In this document: positions 1 through 7,891 of the stretch, in pieces
Numbering within the stretch: position 1 is the first letter of the stretch
Layout: each line of letters begins with the position of its first letter
Assembly: GCA_900696495.1 (NCBI GenBank)
Contig: CAADGI010000012.1
Coordinates: forward strand, 62,001 to 126,000
Source of the DNA: an uncultured Alphaproteobacteria bacterium
Lineage (GTDB): Bacteria; Pseudomonadota; Alphaproteobacteria; Micavibrionales; Micavibrionaceae
Length of the DNA stretch: 64,000 nucleotides
Direction: 5' to 3'
The notes under the pieces: model-generated
What the model was told of the DNA's origin: nothing
Database searches by the model: none
What the model saw: only the letters and a program-made list of their open reading frames with translations
Translations under genes and position numbers: made by a program

Positions 1-80
1 CGGTGGGAGATGGATTTATCGCCGGGGACGCGGATGGTGCCGCTCAGGGGGCCGGATTTTGATGAGGTCAAAGGACGCAT
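1..80 (-). CDS. aroA: 3-phosphoshikimate 1-carboxyvinyltransferase, 5' end only
   Basis: The minus strand from the ATG at 80 reads off the left edge and encodes 26 residues beginning MRPLTSSKSGPLSG and continuing TIRVPGDKSISHR. The PGDKSISHR segment is the hallmark N-terminal motif of EPSP synthase, which transfers enolpyruvate from PEP to shikimate 3-phosphate in aromatic amino acid synthesis; the Lys and Ser of DKS contact the substrates. Only the N-terminus is in the window, so completeness cannot be judged. The gene is divergent from the small gene at 203. Confidence 0.88.
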   Translation of the reverse strand, partial: MRPLTSSKSGPLSGTIRVPGDKSISH

Positions 81-139
81 GCAGAAGGAATATATAAGCC
101 CGGCCCGGCAATCAATTTATTTTCGCTTATCCTTTTCTC

Positions 140-168
140 TTGACGTGGTTTATGGAAAGGTTTTAGAA
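140..168 (+). promoter_or_regulatory. candidate sigma-70 promoter for the small gene pair
   Basis: TTGACG at 140-145 and TTAGAA at 163-168 are separated by 17 bases, upstream of the coding start at 203. The -35 box is near consensus and the -10 box is weak. It lies between the divergent aroA and the first small gene. Confidence 0.3.
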
Positions 169-202
169 AGGCCTGTCTGACCTATAAAGAACGGGAATTC
201 AA

Positions 203-406
203 ATGTCCGCCACTAAAGAACATGTGATTATTCTTAAAAATCCTGACTCGCTTCCGAAAGTCCAAAACGCCTTTAGCGAAGCCGGTGTGGAGATTATGGA
301 GCCTCCGACAGCTAACGGGCTCGTAGTCAGAAGCGATTCCAGCGAGGACGAGATCAATTCCCTTCTTCATGGAGAGGGTTTTATATTTCATTACGCCCAA
401 CAATAA
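203..406 (+). CDS. small hypothetical protein, first of a related tandem pair
   Basis: A 67-residue soluble protein with no signal peptide or membrane segment. I do not recognise the family. Its layout (short beta strand VIILKN, helix LPKVQNAFSEAGVEIMEPP, strand LVVRSD, helix DEINSLL) parallels the next gene, where LHDISRAFEAAGIPIIEET sits at the same position. The two are therefore probably tandem paralogs of a small alpha/beta fold. The gap to the next start is 21 bases and includes an AGGAAG ribosome site, so they are likely co-transcribed. GC content is lower than in neighbouring genes. Confidence 0.6.
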   Translation: MSATKEHVIILKNPDSLPKVQNAFSEAGVEIMEPPTANGLVVRSDSSEDEINSLLHGEGFIFHYAQQ

Positions 407-427
407 AAAGAGTAGGAAGAACAGAAA

Positions 428-652
428 ATGATTCAGAACAGTAACGAGTTTCCCCGCGAGTACCTCGTATTCCCTAAATCACGCGTTAAGCTTCATGATA
501 TTTCACGAGCTTTTGAAGCTGCCGGTATTCCAATTATAGAGGAAACTACAAAACTCAGAATGCTTACGGTCGTAGCGACGCCACATGATATTGAAGCTGC
601 TGGCGGTAACAGGGTTCGTTATGAACCTAATCATCGTCAAACGCTGGGCTAA
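428..652 (+). CDS. small hypothetical protein, second of the pair
   Basis: A 74-residue protein of unknown function, preceded by AGGAAG eight to nine bases before the ATG. It shares the strand-helix-strand-helix arrangement of the preceding gene: YLVFPKSRVKLHDISRAFEA, then AGIPIIEET, then LTVVATPHDIEAAGG. The helix motif 'AFxxAGxxIxE' is the clearest match between them. It ends six bases before the convergent GGDEF/EAL gene, with no obvious terminator between. Confidence 0.6.
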   Translation: MIQNSNEFPREYLVFPKSRVKLHDISRAFEAAGIPIIEETTKLRMLTVVATPHDIEAAGGNRVRYEPNHRQTLG

Positions 653-658
653 GCGGAT

Positions 659-2842
659 TTAAGTCTTATCGAAGCTGGCGAGGTTGCCGTCGTAGGATTG
701 CGCGAACTCGATGAATTTTTCGAGCGGCACGGGACGGGAATAGCGGTAGCCCTGGACTTCGTCGCAACCTTCGGCGAGCAGGAATTTTTCGTGGTCTTTC
801 GTTTCGACGCCTTCAGCGATGACTTTCAGGTTCAGGGAGTGGCCGAGGCGCACGATGGTGCGGGCGATGGAGGCGTCGTTCTGGTCGTTCAAGGCATTGC
901 GGATAAAGGACTGGTCGATCTTCAAGCGGTCGATCGGGAACTGGCGCAAATAAGAGAGCGACGAGTAGCCGGTGCCAAAATCGTCAATCGCGAGCTCGAC
1001 GCCGATGGCGTGCAGGCTCTGGAGCGTGCGGATCGTGTGTTCGATGTCATGCATGAAGACGCTTTCGGTGACTTCGAGTTCCAGTTTGTTGGCGGCGAGG
1101 CCGGTCTGGCGCAGAACTTTCTGGACATAGTTGACGATATCGCCCTGCACGAATTGCGCGGCGGCGACGTTGACGGCGATGCGCAAATCTTTTCCTAGTT
1201 TTTTATTCCAGTCGGCGGCGGCCTGGCAGGCGACTTCCATGACCCATTCGCCGATCGGGACGATGAGGCCGGATTGCTCGGCGACGGGGATGAATTCGTT
1301 GGGCGGGATGAAGACGCCGCCCTGCTTGCTTGAATCGGGTTTCCACCAGCGGAGCAGCGCCTCGGCGCCGATGATCTCGCCGGTTTTGAGGTCGAGCTGG
1401 GGCTGGAAGTAAACGCTGAGTTGTTTTTGCTCGAGCGCGTCGCGCAGGTCGCGCAGCATCTGGAAGCGCTGCTGCACGGCGCGGTCGAAATCCTCGGAAT
1501 ATTCCTTAATCCGGTCGCGGCCTTCTTCCTTGGCGCGGTTGAGGGCGATGTCGGCATTTTTCAGCACGCCGTCGGGCTCGGTGCTGTCGTCGGGGAAGGT
1601 GGAGGCGCCGATGGAGGCGCGGACCTGGAAATTTTCGTTGAAGACCTTGAACGGTTCCGAGCGGATGACGCCCAGGACACGCTCGGCGACGTCGCGCGCG
1701 GTGTTGATGTCGGTCGAGAGCGGCATCATGACGGCAAATTCATCGGCGTCCATCCTGGCGACGACGGCGGTTTCCGGCATCGCGGCCCGTAAACGTTTAC
1801 CGACGCCTTTCAGAATCGCGTCGCCGACATTGTGACCCATGGAGTCGTTGATGTCCTTGAAATGGTCGATGTCGATGGCGACGACGGCGAAACGCGGCAC
1901 TTCTTCATCGTCATCATGCTTCGCCTTGTGCGCCAGGTTTTGCAGGAACAAGGTGCGGTTGGGCAGCGATGTCAGCGTGTCATAGTAAGCGAGTTTATGA
2001 ATCTGGCTTCTGGCTTCGTGCTTGAAATGGCGGAGGTTGGCGGCGTTCTGGTTGATCAGATCCTGCGCGATCTTGATGGCGCCGCCGATTTCATCATTGG
2101 GGTCGAACGGCGAGGGCTGGATTTTCGGGTCTTCCGGGTTTTTGCTTGCGGCCAGGAGGTTGCCGCGCATGAACAGGATGGGCTCCAGCAGCCAGCGGCC
2201 AAGCGCGATCATGAGAACGGTGGTGACCAACGCGGACATCAGCATCATGACCAGGAAAGTCTGTTTGACGAACTCGACCATGGCTTCGCGCACATGGGCG
2301 GAATCAAGCCGCGCAACGATGACATAGGGGCGGCGGAGGTCGCTGCTGCGGTAGATGACTTCGTAAGATGTGCCATCGGCGCTGCGGTAGGTGCGGGAGA
2401 GGCTGTCGGAACCGGCGACAAACAAGGCCAGTTGCTGGCCGTAGGTCTTGATCAGATCAAGCTGGCTGGAATAGACGGCGATCGCGGTGATGCTGGTGGC
2501 CGAGAAAAGGCGCTCGATGCTTTCGTCAGTAAAAGGCGATGCCAGCGTGTCGGAATTGGGAATGATCAACGGCGCAATCGCGGCGCGGCCGTTTTCACGC
2601 AAAGCGCCGAGCAGTTCCGTTTCAAATTCCTTCAGGCGGAAGTTGAGGATGATTGCCTGGACGGTGAGGATGGTCAAGAAGACCGCAAGAATGATGCGCC
2701 AGCTGATCCGGCTCTTCCAGATTTGCCCGGGCGAAGAGACAAGCAGATTGCCCAGCATCGATGATTTTGCTTTTTGCGTGTCCACTGTCTCGGCCGGGTC
2801 CCCTGCATGCCCGGAGAAAATTAAATCTGAAGCGCGTGCCAT
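659..2842 (-). CDS. membrane GGDEF/EAL protein, probable c-di-GMP phosphodiesterase
   Basis: A 727-residue inner-membrane signalling protein. Membrane segments lie near residues 48-67 and 196-222 and enclose a periplasmic sensor region of about 125 residues; a HAMP-like stretch follows. The GGDEF domain (about 285-450) has MDADEF at 364-369 instead of GGDEF, so diguanylate cyclase activity is unlikely. The EAL domain (about 470-720) keeps EALLRW at 494-499, DDFGTG at 620-625 and AEGVET at 676-681, the metal- and substrate-binding signatures of active c-di-GMP phosphodiesterases. By analogy with such composites, the GGDEF part may bind GTP and regulate the EAL part. The sensed signal is unknown. 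Confidence 0.9.
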   Translation of the reverse strand: MARASDLIFSGHAGDPAETVDTQKAKSSMLGNLLVSSPGQIWKSRISWRIILAVFLTILTVQAIILNFRLKEFETELLGALRENGRAAIAPLIIPNSDTLASPFTDESIERLFSATSITAIAVYSSQLDLIKTYGQQLALFVAGSDSLSRTYRSADGTSYEVIYRSSDLRRPYVIVARLDSAHVREAMVEFVKQTFLVMMLMSALVTTVLMIALGRWLLEPILFMRGNLLAASKNPEDPKIQPSPFDPNDEIGGAIKIAQDLINQNAANLRHFKHEARSQIHKLAYYDTLTSLPNRTLFLQNLAHKAKHDDDEEVPRFAVVAIDIDHFKDINDSMGHNVGDAILKGVGKRLRAAMPETAVVARMDADEFAVMMPLSTDINTARDVAERVLGVIRSEPFKVFNENFQVRASIGASTFPDDSTEPDGVLKNADIALNRAKEEGRDRIKEYSEDFDRAVQQRFQMLRDLRDALEQKQLSVYFQPQLDLKTGEIIGAEALLRWWKPDSSKQGGVFIPPNEFIPVAEQSGLIVPIGEWVMEVACQAAADWNKKLGKDLRIAVNVAAAQFVQGDIVNYVQKVLRQTGLAANKLELEVTESVFMHDIEHTIRTLQSLHAIGVELAIDDFGTGYSSLSYLRQFPIDRLKIDQSFIRNALNDQNDASIARTIVRLGHSLNLKVIAEGVETKDHEKFLLAEGCDEVQGYRYSRPVPLEKFIEFAQSYDGNLASFDKT

Positions 2843-3178
2843 GAAAACCTATTATTCATTAATCTTTTCCGGCTGTACATGGCGTGCGGCATTTATGCAC
2901 AGTTGTCAGCCGGACGTGAATCCCCTTTTACAATATTAGATTGGAATAATTAAAATCCCGTATAATTTTCCGGAAAAAATTCCTGCGTTTTATGCCAATA
3001 CGCTGAGATTACTTGAATATCAGAATTCACTATTCATTAACTTTTATAGAAAAACCCGGCGCGCGCTTTCGTGGTATGATTGCATGCGAAGACGCCTAAA
3101 AAGATTACCAAAAATTAATGATTTTTCGCCAAAATTGGCACGGCAATACAAGCGTATTTTTACATTCAACAGGGCTTC
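2843..3178. other. 336-base intergenic region between divergent genes
   Basis: An AT-rich stretch separating the minus-strand GGDEF/EAL gene from the plus-strand response regulator. A TATAAT box lies at 2961-2966 and a TATGAT box near 3074-3079 on the plus strand, neither with a convincing -35 element at the right distance. No open frame of interest, RNA gene or repeat copy is visible. It presumably carries both divergent promoters. Confidence 0.5.
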
Positions 3179-4072
3179 ATGAAACTGATCCGCGACAGCG
3201 CCGAACATCATTTCGTCACGACGCTTGAAAAGCTGAAGGACAACCCTAAAGGCTGGGTCGTGCTTTACTTCGCGCTTTCGCGCATGCTGGATCACAACGA
3301 GCTGGTGAGCGTGCTGGATGAGATCCAGGTGAAGGTCGCGAAGGCGCGCACGACCTCGTCGCATTTTGCAGAAGAATTGAACGGCAAGGCGCAGGCGATC
3401 GGCAAGGGATTCGTTTACCTGTTTTCCGATAATGACGTGCTGCTGCTGGCGCAGCCGGAAAACGAACAGGAAATGGCGTTGATCTCGTCGATCTACAAGG
3501 AGATGGGCAAGCAGGCGCAGCCGGATTACGCCGACCGGTGTCTGCTGGGGGATGATTTATATAATTACCAGAAGCTGGCGGACGCGAAATTGCTGTCGGC
3601 GAAATGTTTCGAGGCGTATGAGGCGATGGGCGATGCCAACAAGGTGACGAGCATCCCGGTGCGCCGCGCGCGCCGCGATGTTTCAAAGGTGATGATCGTC
3701 GAGGACGACAGGTTTACCGCTTCATATGCGGCGAATATTCTGAGTAAGGAATATGAATTGTCGGTCTGCCGCACGGGCGAGGAGGGCATCATCGCCTATA
3801 TCGAACATGCGCCGGACATCGTTTTTCTTGACATTCATTTGCCGGGACTGAACGGGCATGACACGCTGCGCGCGATCAGGGCGGTGGACCCGAAGGCGTT
3901 CGTCGTGATGCTGAGCGTCGATACGGCGAAGACGAGCATCGTGGAATCGACCCAGAGCGGCGCGCATAGTTTCCTGAAAAAGCCGTTTTCGAAAGAGCGG
4001 CTGCTGAATACGGTCAAGGCATCACCGTATGTTCGCGGCATTCACGACGAGCCGGACGGCAGCGTTCATTAA
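3179..4072 (+). CDS. response regulator with novel N-terminal domain and C-terminal receiver
   Basis: A 297-residue protein. Residues 168-288 form a CheY-like receiver with the acidic pair EDD at 175-177, phosphoacceptor Asp218 in VFLDIHLPG, the switch Ser in VVMLSVD, and Lys268 in KKPF. Unusually the receiver is at the C-terminus. The N-terminal 160 residues are mostly helical, contain a segment resembling a small PAS or roadblock-like region (GKGFVYLFSDNDVLLLAQP), and are not a recognised output domain. There is no DNA-binding domain, so output is probably protein-protein. The divergent position next to a GGDEF/EAL gene suggests, but does not prove, a shared pathway. Confidence 0.8.
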   Translation: MKLIRDSAEHHFVTTLEKLKDNPKGWVVLYFALSRMLDHNELVSVLDEIQVKVAKARTTSSHFAEELNGKAQAIGKGFVYLFSDNDVLLLAQPENEQEMALISSIYKEMGKQAQPDYADRCLLGDDLYNYQKLADAKLLSAKCFEAYEAMGDANKVTSIPVRRARRDVSKVMIVEDDRFTASYAANILSKEYELSVCRTGEEGIIAYIEHAPDIVFLDIHLPGLNGHDTLRAIRAVDPKAFVVMLSVDTAKTSIVESTQSGAHSFLKKPFSKERLLNTVKASPYVRGIHDEPDGSVH

Positions 4073-4079
4073 ATAAAAT

Positions 4080-4154
4080 TAAACCACAGCGTTCACAGAC
4101 GAAATCACAGCGCGTTTCGCGCTCCTGTGTATTCGCTGTGCGCGCTGTGGTTAA
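4080..4154. repeat. R2 palindromic repeat, 'AACCACAGCG' family, copy 1
   Basis: The left arm begins AAACCACAGCG and the right arm ends CGCGCTGTGGTTTAA-like; the two are an imperfect inverted repeat about 75 bases long with internal CACAG/CTGTG boxes. The same architecture recurs at 15034-15117, 21945-22025 and 57509-57591. It sits directly downstream of the response regulator and next to an R1 copy. Confidence 0.85.
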
Positions 4155-4165
4155 AGCTTTTTTTT

Positions 4166-4229
4166 GAGCGTAGCGAAGCAATCCAGAGAAAATGGATCGC
4201 CACGCCGGCTTTGCCGGCTCGCGATGACG
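4166..4229. repeat. R1 palindromic repeat, 'AGCGAAGCAATCC' family, copy 1
   Basis: Contains GTAGCGAAGCAATCCAG and ends TCGCGATGACGA, the signature of a widespread class of short palindromic intergenic repeats. Here it abuts an R2 copy to make a compound element between the convergent response regulator and folE, where it may also fold into a transcript-end hairpin (GCCGGCTTTGCCGGC). Confidence 0.8.
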
Positions 4230-4238
4230 AAAGGGAAG

Positions 4239-4871
4239 TTACTTCTTGCCTATCATTGCAAGGAAGCGTTCACGCACCTCGGCGTCGTTTTTGAAAACGC
4301 CGGAGAAGGTGGTGGTGACGGTCGCCGAGCCGGGCTTGTGCACGCCGCGGGTGGACATGCATTGATGGTCGGCCTCGATGAAAACGGCAACGCCTTTGGG
4401 CTGCAGGTTTTTATCGATCGATTCCATGATCTGGCGGCTCATATTTTCCTGCGAGACCATACGGCGTCCGAAAACATCGACGACGCGCGCGAGCTTGCTG
4501 ATGCCGACGACTTTTTCACCCGGCCAGTAGGCGACGTGCGCCTTGCCGATGATGGGGGCGAGGTGATGCTCGCAGTGCGAGACGAATTCGATGTCTTTCA
4601 CGAGGACGATATCGTCGAAGCCGGTGATGTCCTCGAAGGTTTTCGAGAGTTCCTCGGCGGCGTTCAATCTGTAACCCTCGAACCATTCTTCATAGGCGCG
4701 GACGACGCGGGCCGGGGTTTCAAGGAGGCCATGGCGCGAGGGGTCCTCGCCCGCCCAGCGCAGGAGGGTCTCAACCGCTTTTTCAGCCTCGGCGCGGGTG
4801 GGGCGCGGGATGGCACGGTTGCTGTTGCAGGCTTTGGGGGCCTCGTTCTGGCTGGGGATTTCCTTGGTCAT
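4239..4871 (-). CDS. folE: GTP cyclohydrolase I
   Basis: A 210-residue type I enzyme converting GTP to 7,8-dihydroneopterin triphosphate, the first step of folate synthesis; it acts in the cytosol as a toroidal decamer. Zinc ligands are visible as Cys100 with the following His residues in SHCEHH, and Cys171 in [23 protein letters not shown] and the C-terminal region are also canonical. The start at 4871 is preceded by a GAGG-like site. It is divergent from cysS, with about 80 bases between starts. Confidence 0.97.
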   Translation of the reverse strand: MTKEIPSQNEAPKACNSNRAIPRPTRAEAEKAVETLLRWAGEDPSRHGLLETPARVVRAYEEWFEGYRLNAAEELSKTFEDITGFDDIVLVKDIEFVSHCEHHLAPIIGKAHVAYWPGEKVVGISKLARVVDVFGRRMVSQENMSRQIMESIDKNLQPKGVAVFIEADHQCMSTRGVHKPGSATVTTTFSGVFKNDAEVRERFLAMIGKK

Positions 4872-4953
4872 GTTTTCCTCTTATTTAGGGCTTGGTAATA
4901 GCGAATATTTGCCTTATTTTCCAGTAAAATAAATGCCTTCCAGACGGTGAGAT

Positions 4954-6339
4954 ATGCCGAAATTGCGGCTTTACAATAGCCTGACCCGCGAAAAAGAGGA
5001 ATTTTCCCCCCTCGACCCCGGCCATGTCCGGGTCTATGCCTGCGGGCCGACGGTTTATAATTACGCGCATATCGGCAATGCGCGGATGGCGGTGGTGTTC
5101 GACCTGCTGGCGAATGTGCTGCGCTCGATTTATCCGAAAGTGACTTACGTTTCGAATATCACCGACGTCGATGACAAGATCATGGTGGCGGCGAAGGAGA
5201 GCGGCGAGGCGATCGACGCCATCACGCGCAAGTTCGAGACAATCTATAACGAGGATATGGCGGCGCTCGGCGTCGCGAAGCCGGACGTGCAGCCGCGCGC
5301 GACGGAGCATATCAAGGAGATGATCGCGCTGTGCGAGGCGCTCATTGAGCGCGGGCATGCATACGCGGCGGAAGGGCATGTGTTGTTTAACGTGCCGTCG
5401 TTTCCCGCCTATGGCGGGTTGTCGGGGCGGTCGCGGGACGAGCAGATTGCCGGCGCGCGCGTGGATGTCGCGCCGTATAAAAAAGACCCGGCGGATTTCG
5501 TGCTGTGGAAGCCGAGCACGCCGGACCAGCCGGGATGGAATTCTCCGTGGGGACGTGGGCGGCCGGGATGGCATATCGAATGTTCGGCGATGGCGGAGAA
5601 GCATCTGGGGTTGCCGTTCGATATTCATGGCGGCGGGGCGGACCTGAAATTTCCGCATCATGAAAACGAGATCGCGCAAAGCTGCTGCGCGCACGGGAAC
5701 GAGAAGAATTTAAGCGCCTTCGCGAAAATGTGGGTGCATAACGGGTTTGTCACGGTCGGCGGCGAGAAGATGTCGAAGTCGCTCGGGAATTTTTTACTGG
5801 TGCATGATTTGATTAAAGACACTGAAGGGGAGGCATTGCGAATGGCTTTAATGTCAGCTCATTATCGCCAGCCTCTCGATTTTTCTATCGAAAAAATTCA
5901 TGAATATAAACGTGTTCTAGATAAGTTTTATCGGATTTTGTCTGATTTAGGGGATGTACCTGACGTAGAAATATCTGTACCGAATACTGTAATAGAATCT
6001 TTATTAGATGATCTTAATACTCCCAAGGCTTATGCGGCATTAAATCTTCTTGCAAAAGAAGCACAACAAGAAAAGACGCCTTTAGCGAAATCAAAATTTC
6101 TTTTGGGGGGAAGAGTTTTGGGGTTGTTAAAGAAAAATGTTTCAGATTGGCGTTTTGGAGTCGTATTCAATGAAATAACTCATGATGAAGTAAAGGCAAT
6201 AGATTCTTTGCTCGTTGAACGTGAGGCTGCAAAGAAAAATAAAGATTTTAAGCGCGCGGATGAAATTCGCGATGAATTGAAGGCGATGGGTTTCGCGATC
6301 GAGGACACGCCCGAAGGGCCGAAGGCGCGCAAGATCTAA
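4954..6339 (+). CDS. cysS: cysteinyl-tRNA synthetase
   Basis: A 461-residue class I synthetase charging tRNA-Cys. Cys30 in YACGPTVYNYAHIGN is a zinc ligand, with the HIGH-equivalent HIGN at 39-42 and KMSKS at 272-276. The length matches the bacterial family. From about 5805 to 6250 (residues about 285-432) the DNA becomes strongly AT-rich (codons such as TTA, AAA, GAT, TCT), in contrast to the GC-rich first 850 bases and the last 90 bases, while the protein stays in frame and family-like. This looks like an intragenic recombination tract rather than a frameshift. A short GC hairpin follows the stop. Confidence 0.96.
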   Translation: MPKLRLYNSLTREKEEFSPLDPGHVRVYACGPTVYNYAHIGNARMAVVFDLLANVLRSIYPKVTYVSNITDVDDKIMVAAKESGEAIDAITRKFETIYNEDMAALGVAKPDVQPRATEHIKEMIALCEALIERGHAYAAEGHVLFNVPSFPAYGGLSGRSRDEQIAGARVDVAPYKKDPADFVLWKPSTPDQPGWNSPWGRGRPGWHIECSAMAEKHLGLPFDIHGGGADLKFPHHENEIAQSCCAHGNEKNLSAFAKMWVHNGFVTVGGEKMSKSLGNFLLVHDLIKDTEGEALRMALMSAHYRQPLDFSIEKIHEYKRVLDKFYRILSDLGDVPDVEISVPNTVIESLLDDLNTPKAYAALNLLAKEAQQEKTPLAKSKFLLGGRVLGLLKKNVSDWRFGVVFNEITHDEVKAIDSLLVEREAAKKNKDFKRADEIRDELKAMGFAIEDTPEGPKARKI

Positions 6340-6360
6340 TTTCGAGCAAATAGATAAATG

Positions 6361-6385
6361 GATCCCGGCGTTCGCCGGGATGACA
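6361..6385. repeat. R4 short hairpin repeat, copy 1, possible terminator
   Basis: ATCCCGGCG-TTCG-CCGGGAT is a near-perfect stem with a four-base loop just after cysS, followed by GACAT and no T run. It belongs to the 'CCCGGCG..CGCCGGGATGAC' family seen at 8460, 22699 and 29829. It may act as an mRNA 3' end. Confidence 0.6.
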
Positions 6386-6387
6386 TG

Positions 6388-6415
6388 AAGAGGCCAACGC
6401 TCCTCGCAATGACGA
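6388..6415. repeat. R1 repeat, partial copy
   Basis: The segment ACGCTCCTCGCAATGACGAGCG carries one half of the R1 element. It lies directly after the R4 hairpin, between cysS and the convergent pilin-like gene. Confidence 0.55.
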
Positions 6416-6418
6416 GCG

Positions 6419-7159
6419 TTAGCGCACGATCAGGACCTTGTAATAGAAATATCCCAGGCCGGGCGAAGCCGGAGCGGAGCCGTGATAAACGCAAGCCGCG
6501 GTGATCGTCGGCATCTGGACATGAACGTGAGCGCCTGTCGGGTACGTCCCTGCGAATTTGGGCGCGGTGTTGTTGATCATGGTGCCGCCGATGCTGGGCG
6601 GTTCGCCGCCGGGATTGGGAATGCCGAGCAACTGATTAATCTGGAGGCAGACCTCGCGCTTGACCCAGGGCAGCCAGACCATGAGTTCCGTGTTATCGCT
6701 GTTGTCGGCATGGCAATTGTCGCCGCCGGCGCCGACCTGCCAGACGCAGGTGTTATAAGGGAAGTACCATTGCCCGATCATCCCGCCGACAACCCCGAAG
6801 CCTGTGGCGGACGCAGCGCTTTCATCAAGCCATTGCATGTCCGGCGCAGCGTAGGTCAGGCCCGCGCCGGCAGGGTGAAATAATTTGCATGTGTCGTCGG
6901 CGCAATTCGCGTTCGGATAAGGAACAGAAGGATTGTCAAAACTGATTTCGGTATCGCGCACGCCGCGCAGGCGGAGCTGCGCCACGCCGTTGGCCATGGT
7001 GCCGGTAGACTGGATGATTTCCGTGGCGTAAAGCCGCGCTTTTTCCTCGCTGACCTGCTGGATGTTGCCGCGGCCGCTCTGGGCAACGGCGAAGATCAGC
7101 GCCGCGAGAAGCGCGACGGCGATCAGGATATAAAACATGACATTGCCGCGTTCAGTCAT
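6419..7159 (-). CDS. pilin-like single-membrane-span protein, function unknown
   Basis: A 246-residue protein beginning MTERGNVMFYILIAVALLAA. A positively charged, Gly-Asn containing N-terminus leads straight into one hydrophobic helix (about residues 8-26), as in pseudopilins and Tad-type pilins. A charged helix (about 33-65) follows, then an extracytoplasmic domain rich in Gly, Pro and Asn with six or more Cys residues (for example NCADDTC and NTCVWQ), suggesting disulfides. No prepilin peptidase site is certain. No other pilus gene is nearby, so a structural role is inference. It is preceded by a 279-base gap carrying repeat R3. Confidence 0.6.
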   Translation of the reverse strand: MTERGNVMFYILIAVALLAALIFAVAQSGRGNIQQVSEEKARLYATEIIQSTGTMANGVAQLRLRGVRDTEISFDNPSVPYPNANCADDTCKLFHPAGAGLTYAAPDMQWLDESAASATGFGVVGGMIGQWYFPYNTCVWQVGAGGDNCHADNSDNTELMVWLPWVKREVCLQINQLLGIPNPGGEPPSIGGTMINNTAPKFAGTYPTGAHVHVQMPTITAACVYHGSAPASPGLGYFYYKVLIVR

Positions 7160-7265
7160 TCAGTGTTTCAGTCTTTTAGTTTCTACAGTCGAATTAGAAC
7201 GTATAACTGTGAAGCTGACAAACTAAAAAATCTATTGTATCCGTTTGAAATATCCCCTTCCTCCC

Positions 7266-7397
7266 GTCATCTCCGCGGCGCGGCGTTAGCCGCGCTTAAA
7301 CGGCGGGGATCCATATGTGCGCGGCTCTTGCCGCGCGCCTTGTTCGTGCCGGACCCCCGCCGCAGTTTATCCCCGCGCAGGCGGGGACGGGGGTGAC
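7266..7397. repeat. R3 palindromic repeat, copy 1
   Basis: Starts GTCATCTCCGCGG and ends GGCGGGGACGGGGGTGAC, about 130 bases, with an internal inverted repeat around GCGCGGCTCTTGCCGCGCG. The same plan (GTCATCCCCG at one end, GGGGGTGAC at the other, a GCGCGGC..GCCGCGC core) recurs at 27639-27746 and 33637-33775. It fills most of the gap between two minus-strand genes. Confidence 0.8.
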
Positions 7398-7438
7398 AGT
7401 TTTCAGGATTTTCAAAATGATACAATACCCTAAAAAAA

Positions 7439-7831
7439 CTAGCCGACTACAAAAGGTTTGAAATCGCTTTCGCTGGATTTGGGAATATGGACGGGCATGG
7501 TTTCGATGCCGGCGGCGGCGAGGGTCAGAAGTTCGGCCCGGCCGGAGCCGATCTCGACATTGTCCATCATGCCGATGCCGAGGATCGGCATGGGAATGGC
7601 GGCGCCGGAGCCGATCAATTGTTCGACCGCCTGGCGCTTTTCGCGCTCGGCGGGTTTAAGCTCGGCGGCGGATTTGATCTTGCCGTCAGGGCGAAGCCAT
7701 TCGAAGCTGAAGAGCGAGCCGCGCCAGCTTTTGACGATTTCCGGCAGGCGCACATGCACGGACAGATACCGCCCGGGTTCACCGGCGGCGAGAGGGTTTT
7801 CAGTGAAATTTATGTTCTTTTCTGTTGGCAT
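7439..7831 (-). CDS. conserved-looking hypothetical protein
   Basis: A 130-residue soluble protein without a signal peptide. It has a well-structured sequence (YLSVHVRLPEIVKSW, then FSFEWLRPDGKIK, then PILGIGMMDNVEIGSGRAEL) ending in HIPKSSESDFKPF. The glycine-rich GIGMMDNVEIGSG stretch looks functionally constrained, but I cannot assign a family. The start at 7831 has an AGGGA upstream. It is divergent from the zinc-finger gene at 7892 with 60 bases between, so the two probably share a regulatory region. Confidence 0.6.
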   Translation of the reverse strand: MPTEKNINFTENPLAAGEPGRYLSVHVRLPEIVKSWRGSLFSFEWLRPDGKIKSAAELKPAEREKRQAVEQLIGSGAAIPMPILGIGMMDNVEIGSGRAELLTLAAAGIETMPVHIPKSSESDFKPFVVG

Positions 7832-7891
7832 GCGTCCCTGGCTGTTATTTTATAGGGAGGCATTTATCAAACCGTAAAAGGATTATGAAAT

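Noticed and set aside
4805-4830. Sigma-54 promoter-like TGGCACGG..TTGC
   Set aside because: It lies inside folE coding sequence and the spacing between GG and GC is wrong for a -24/-12 promoter.
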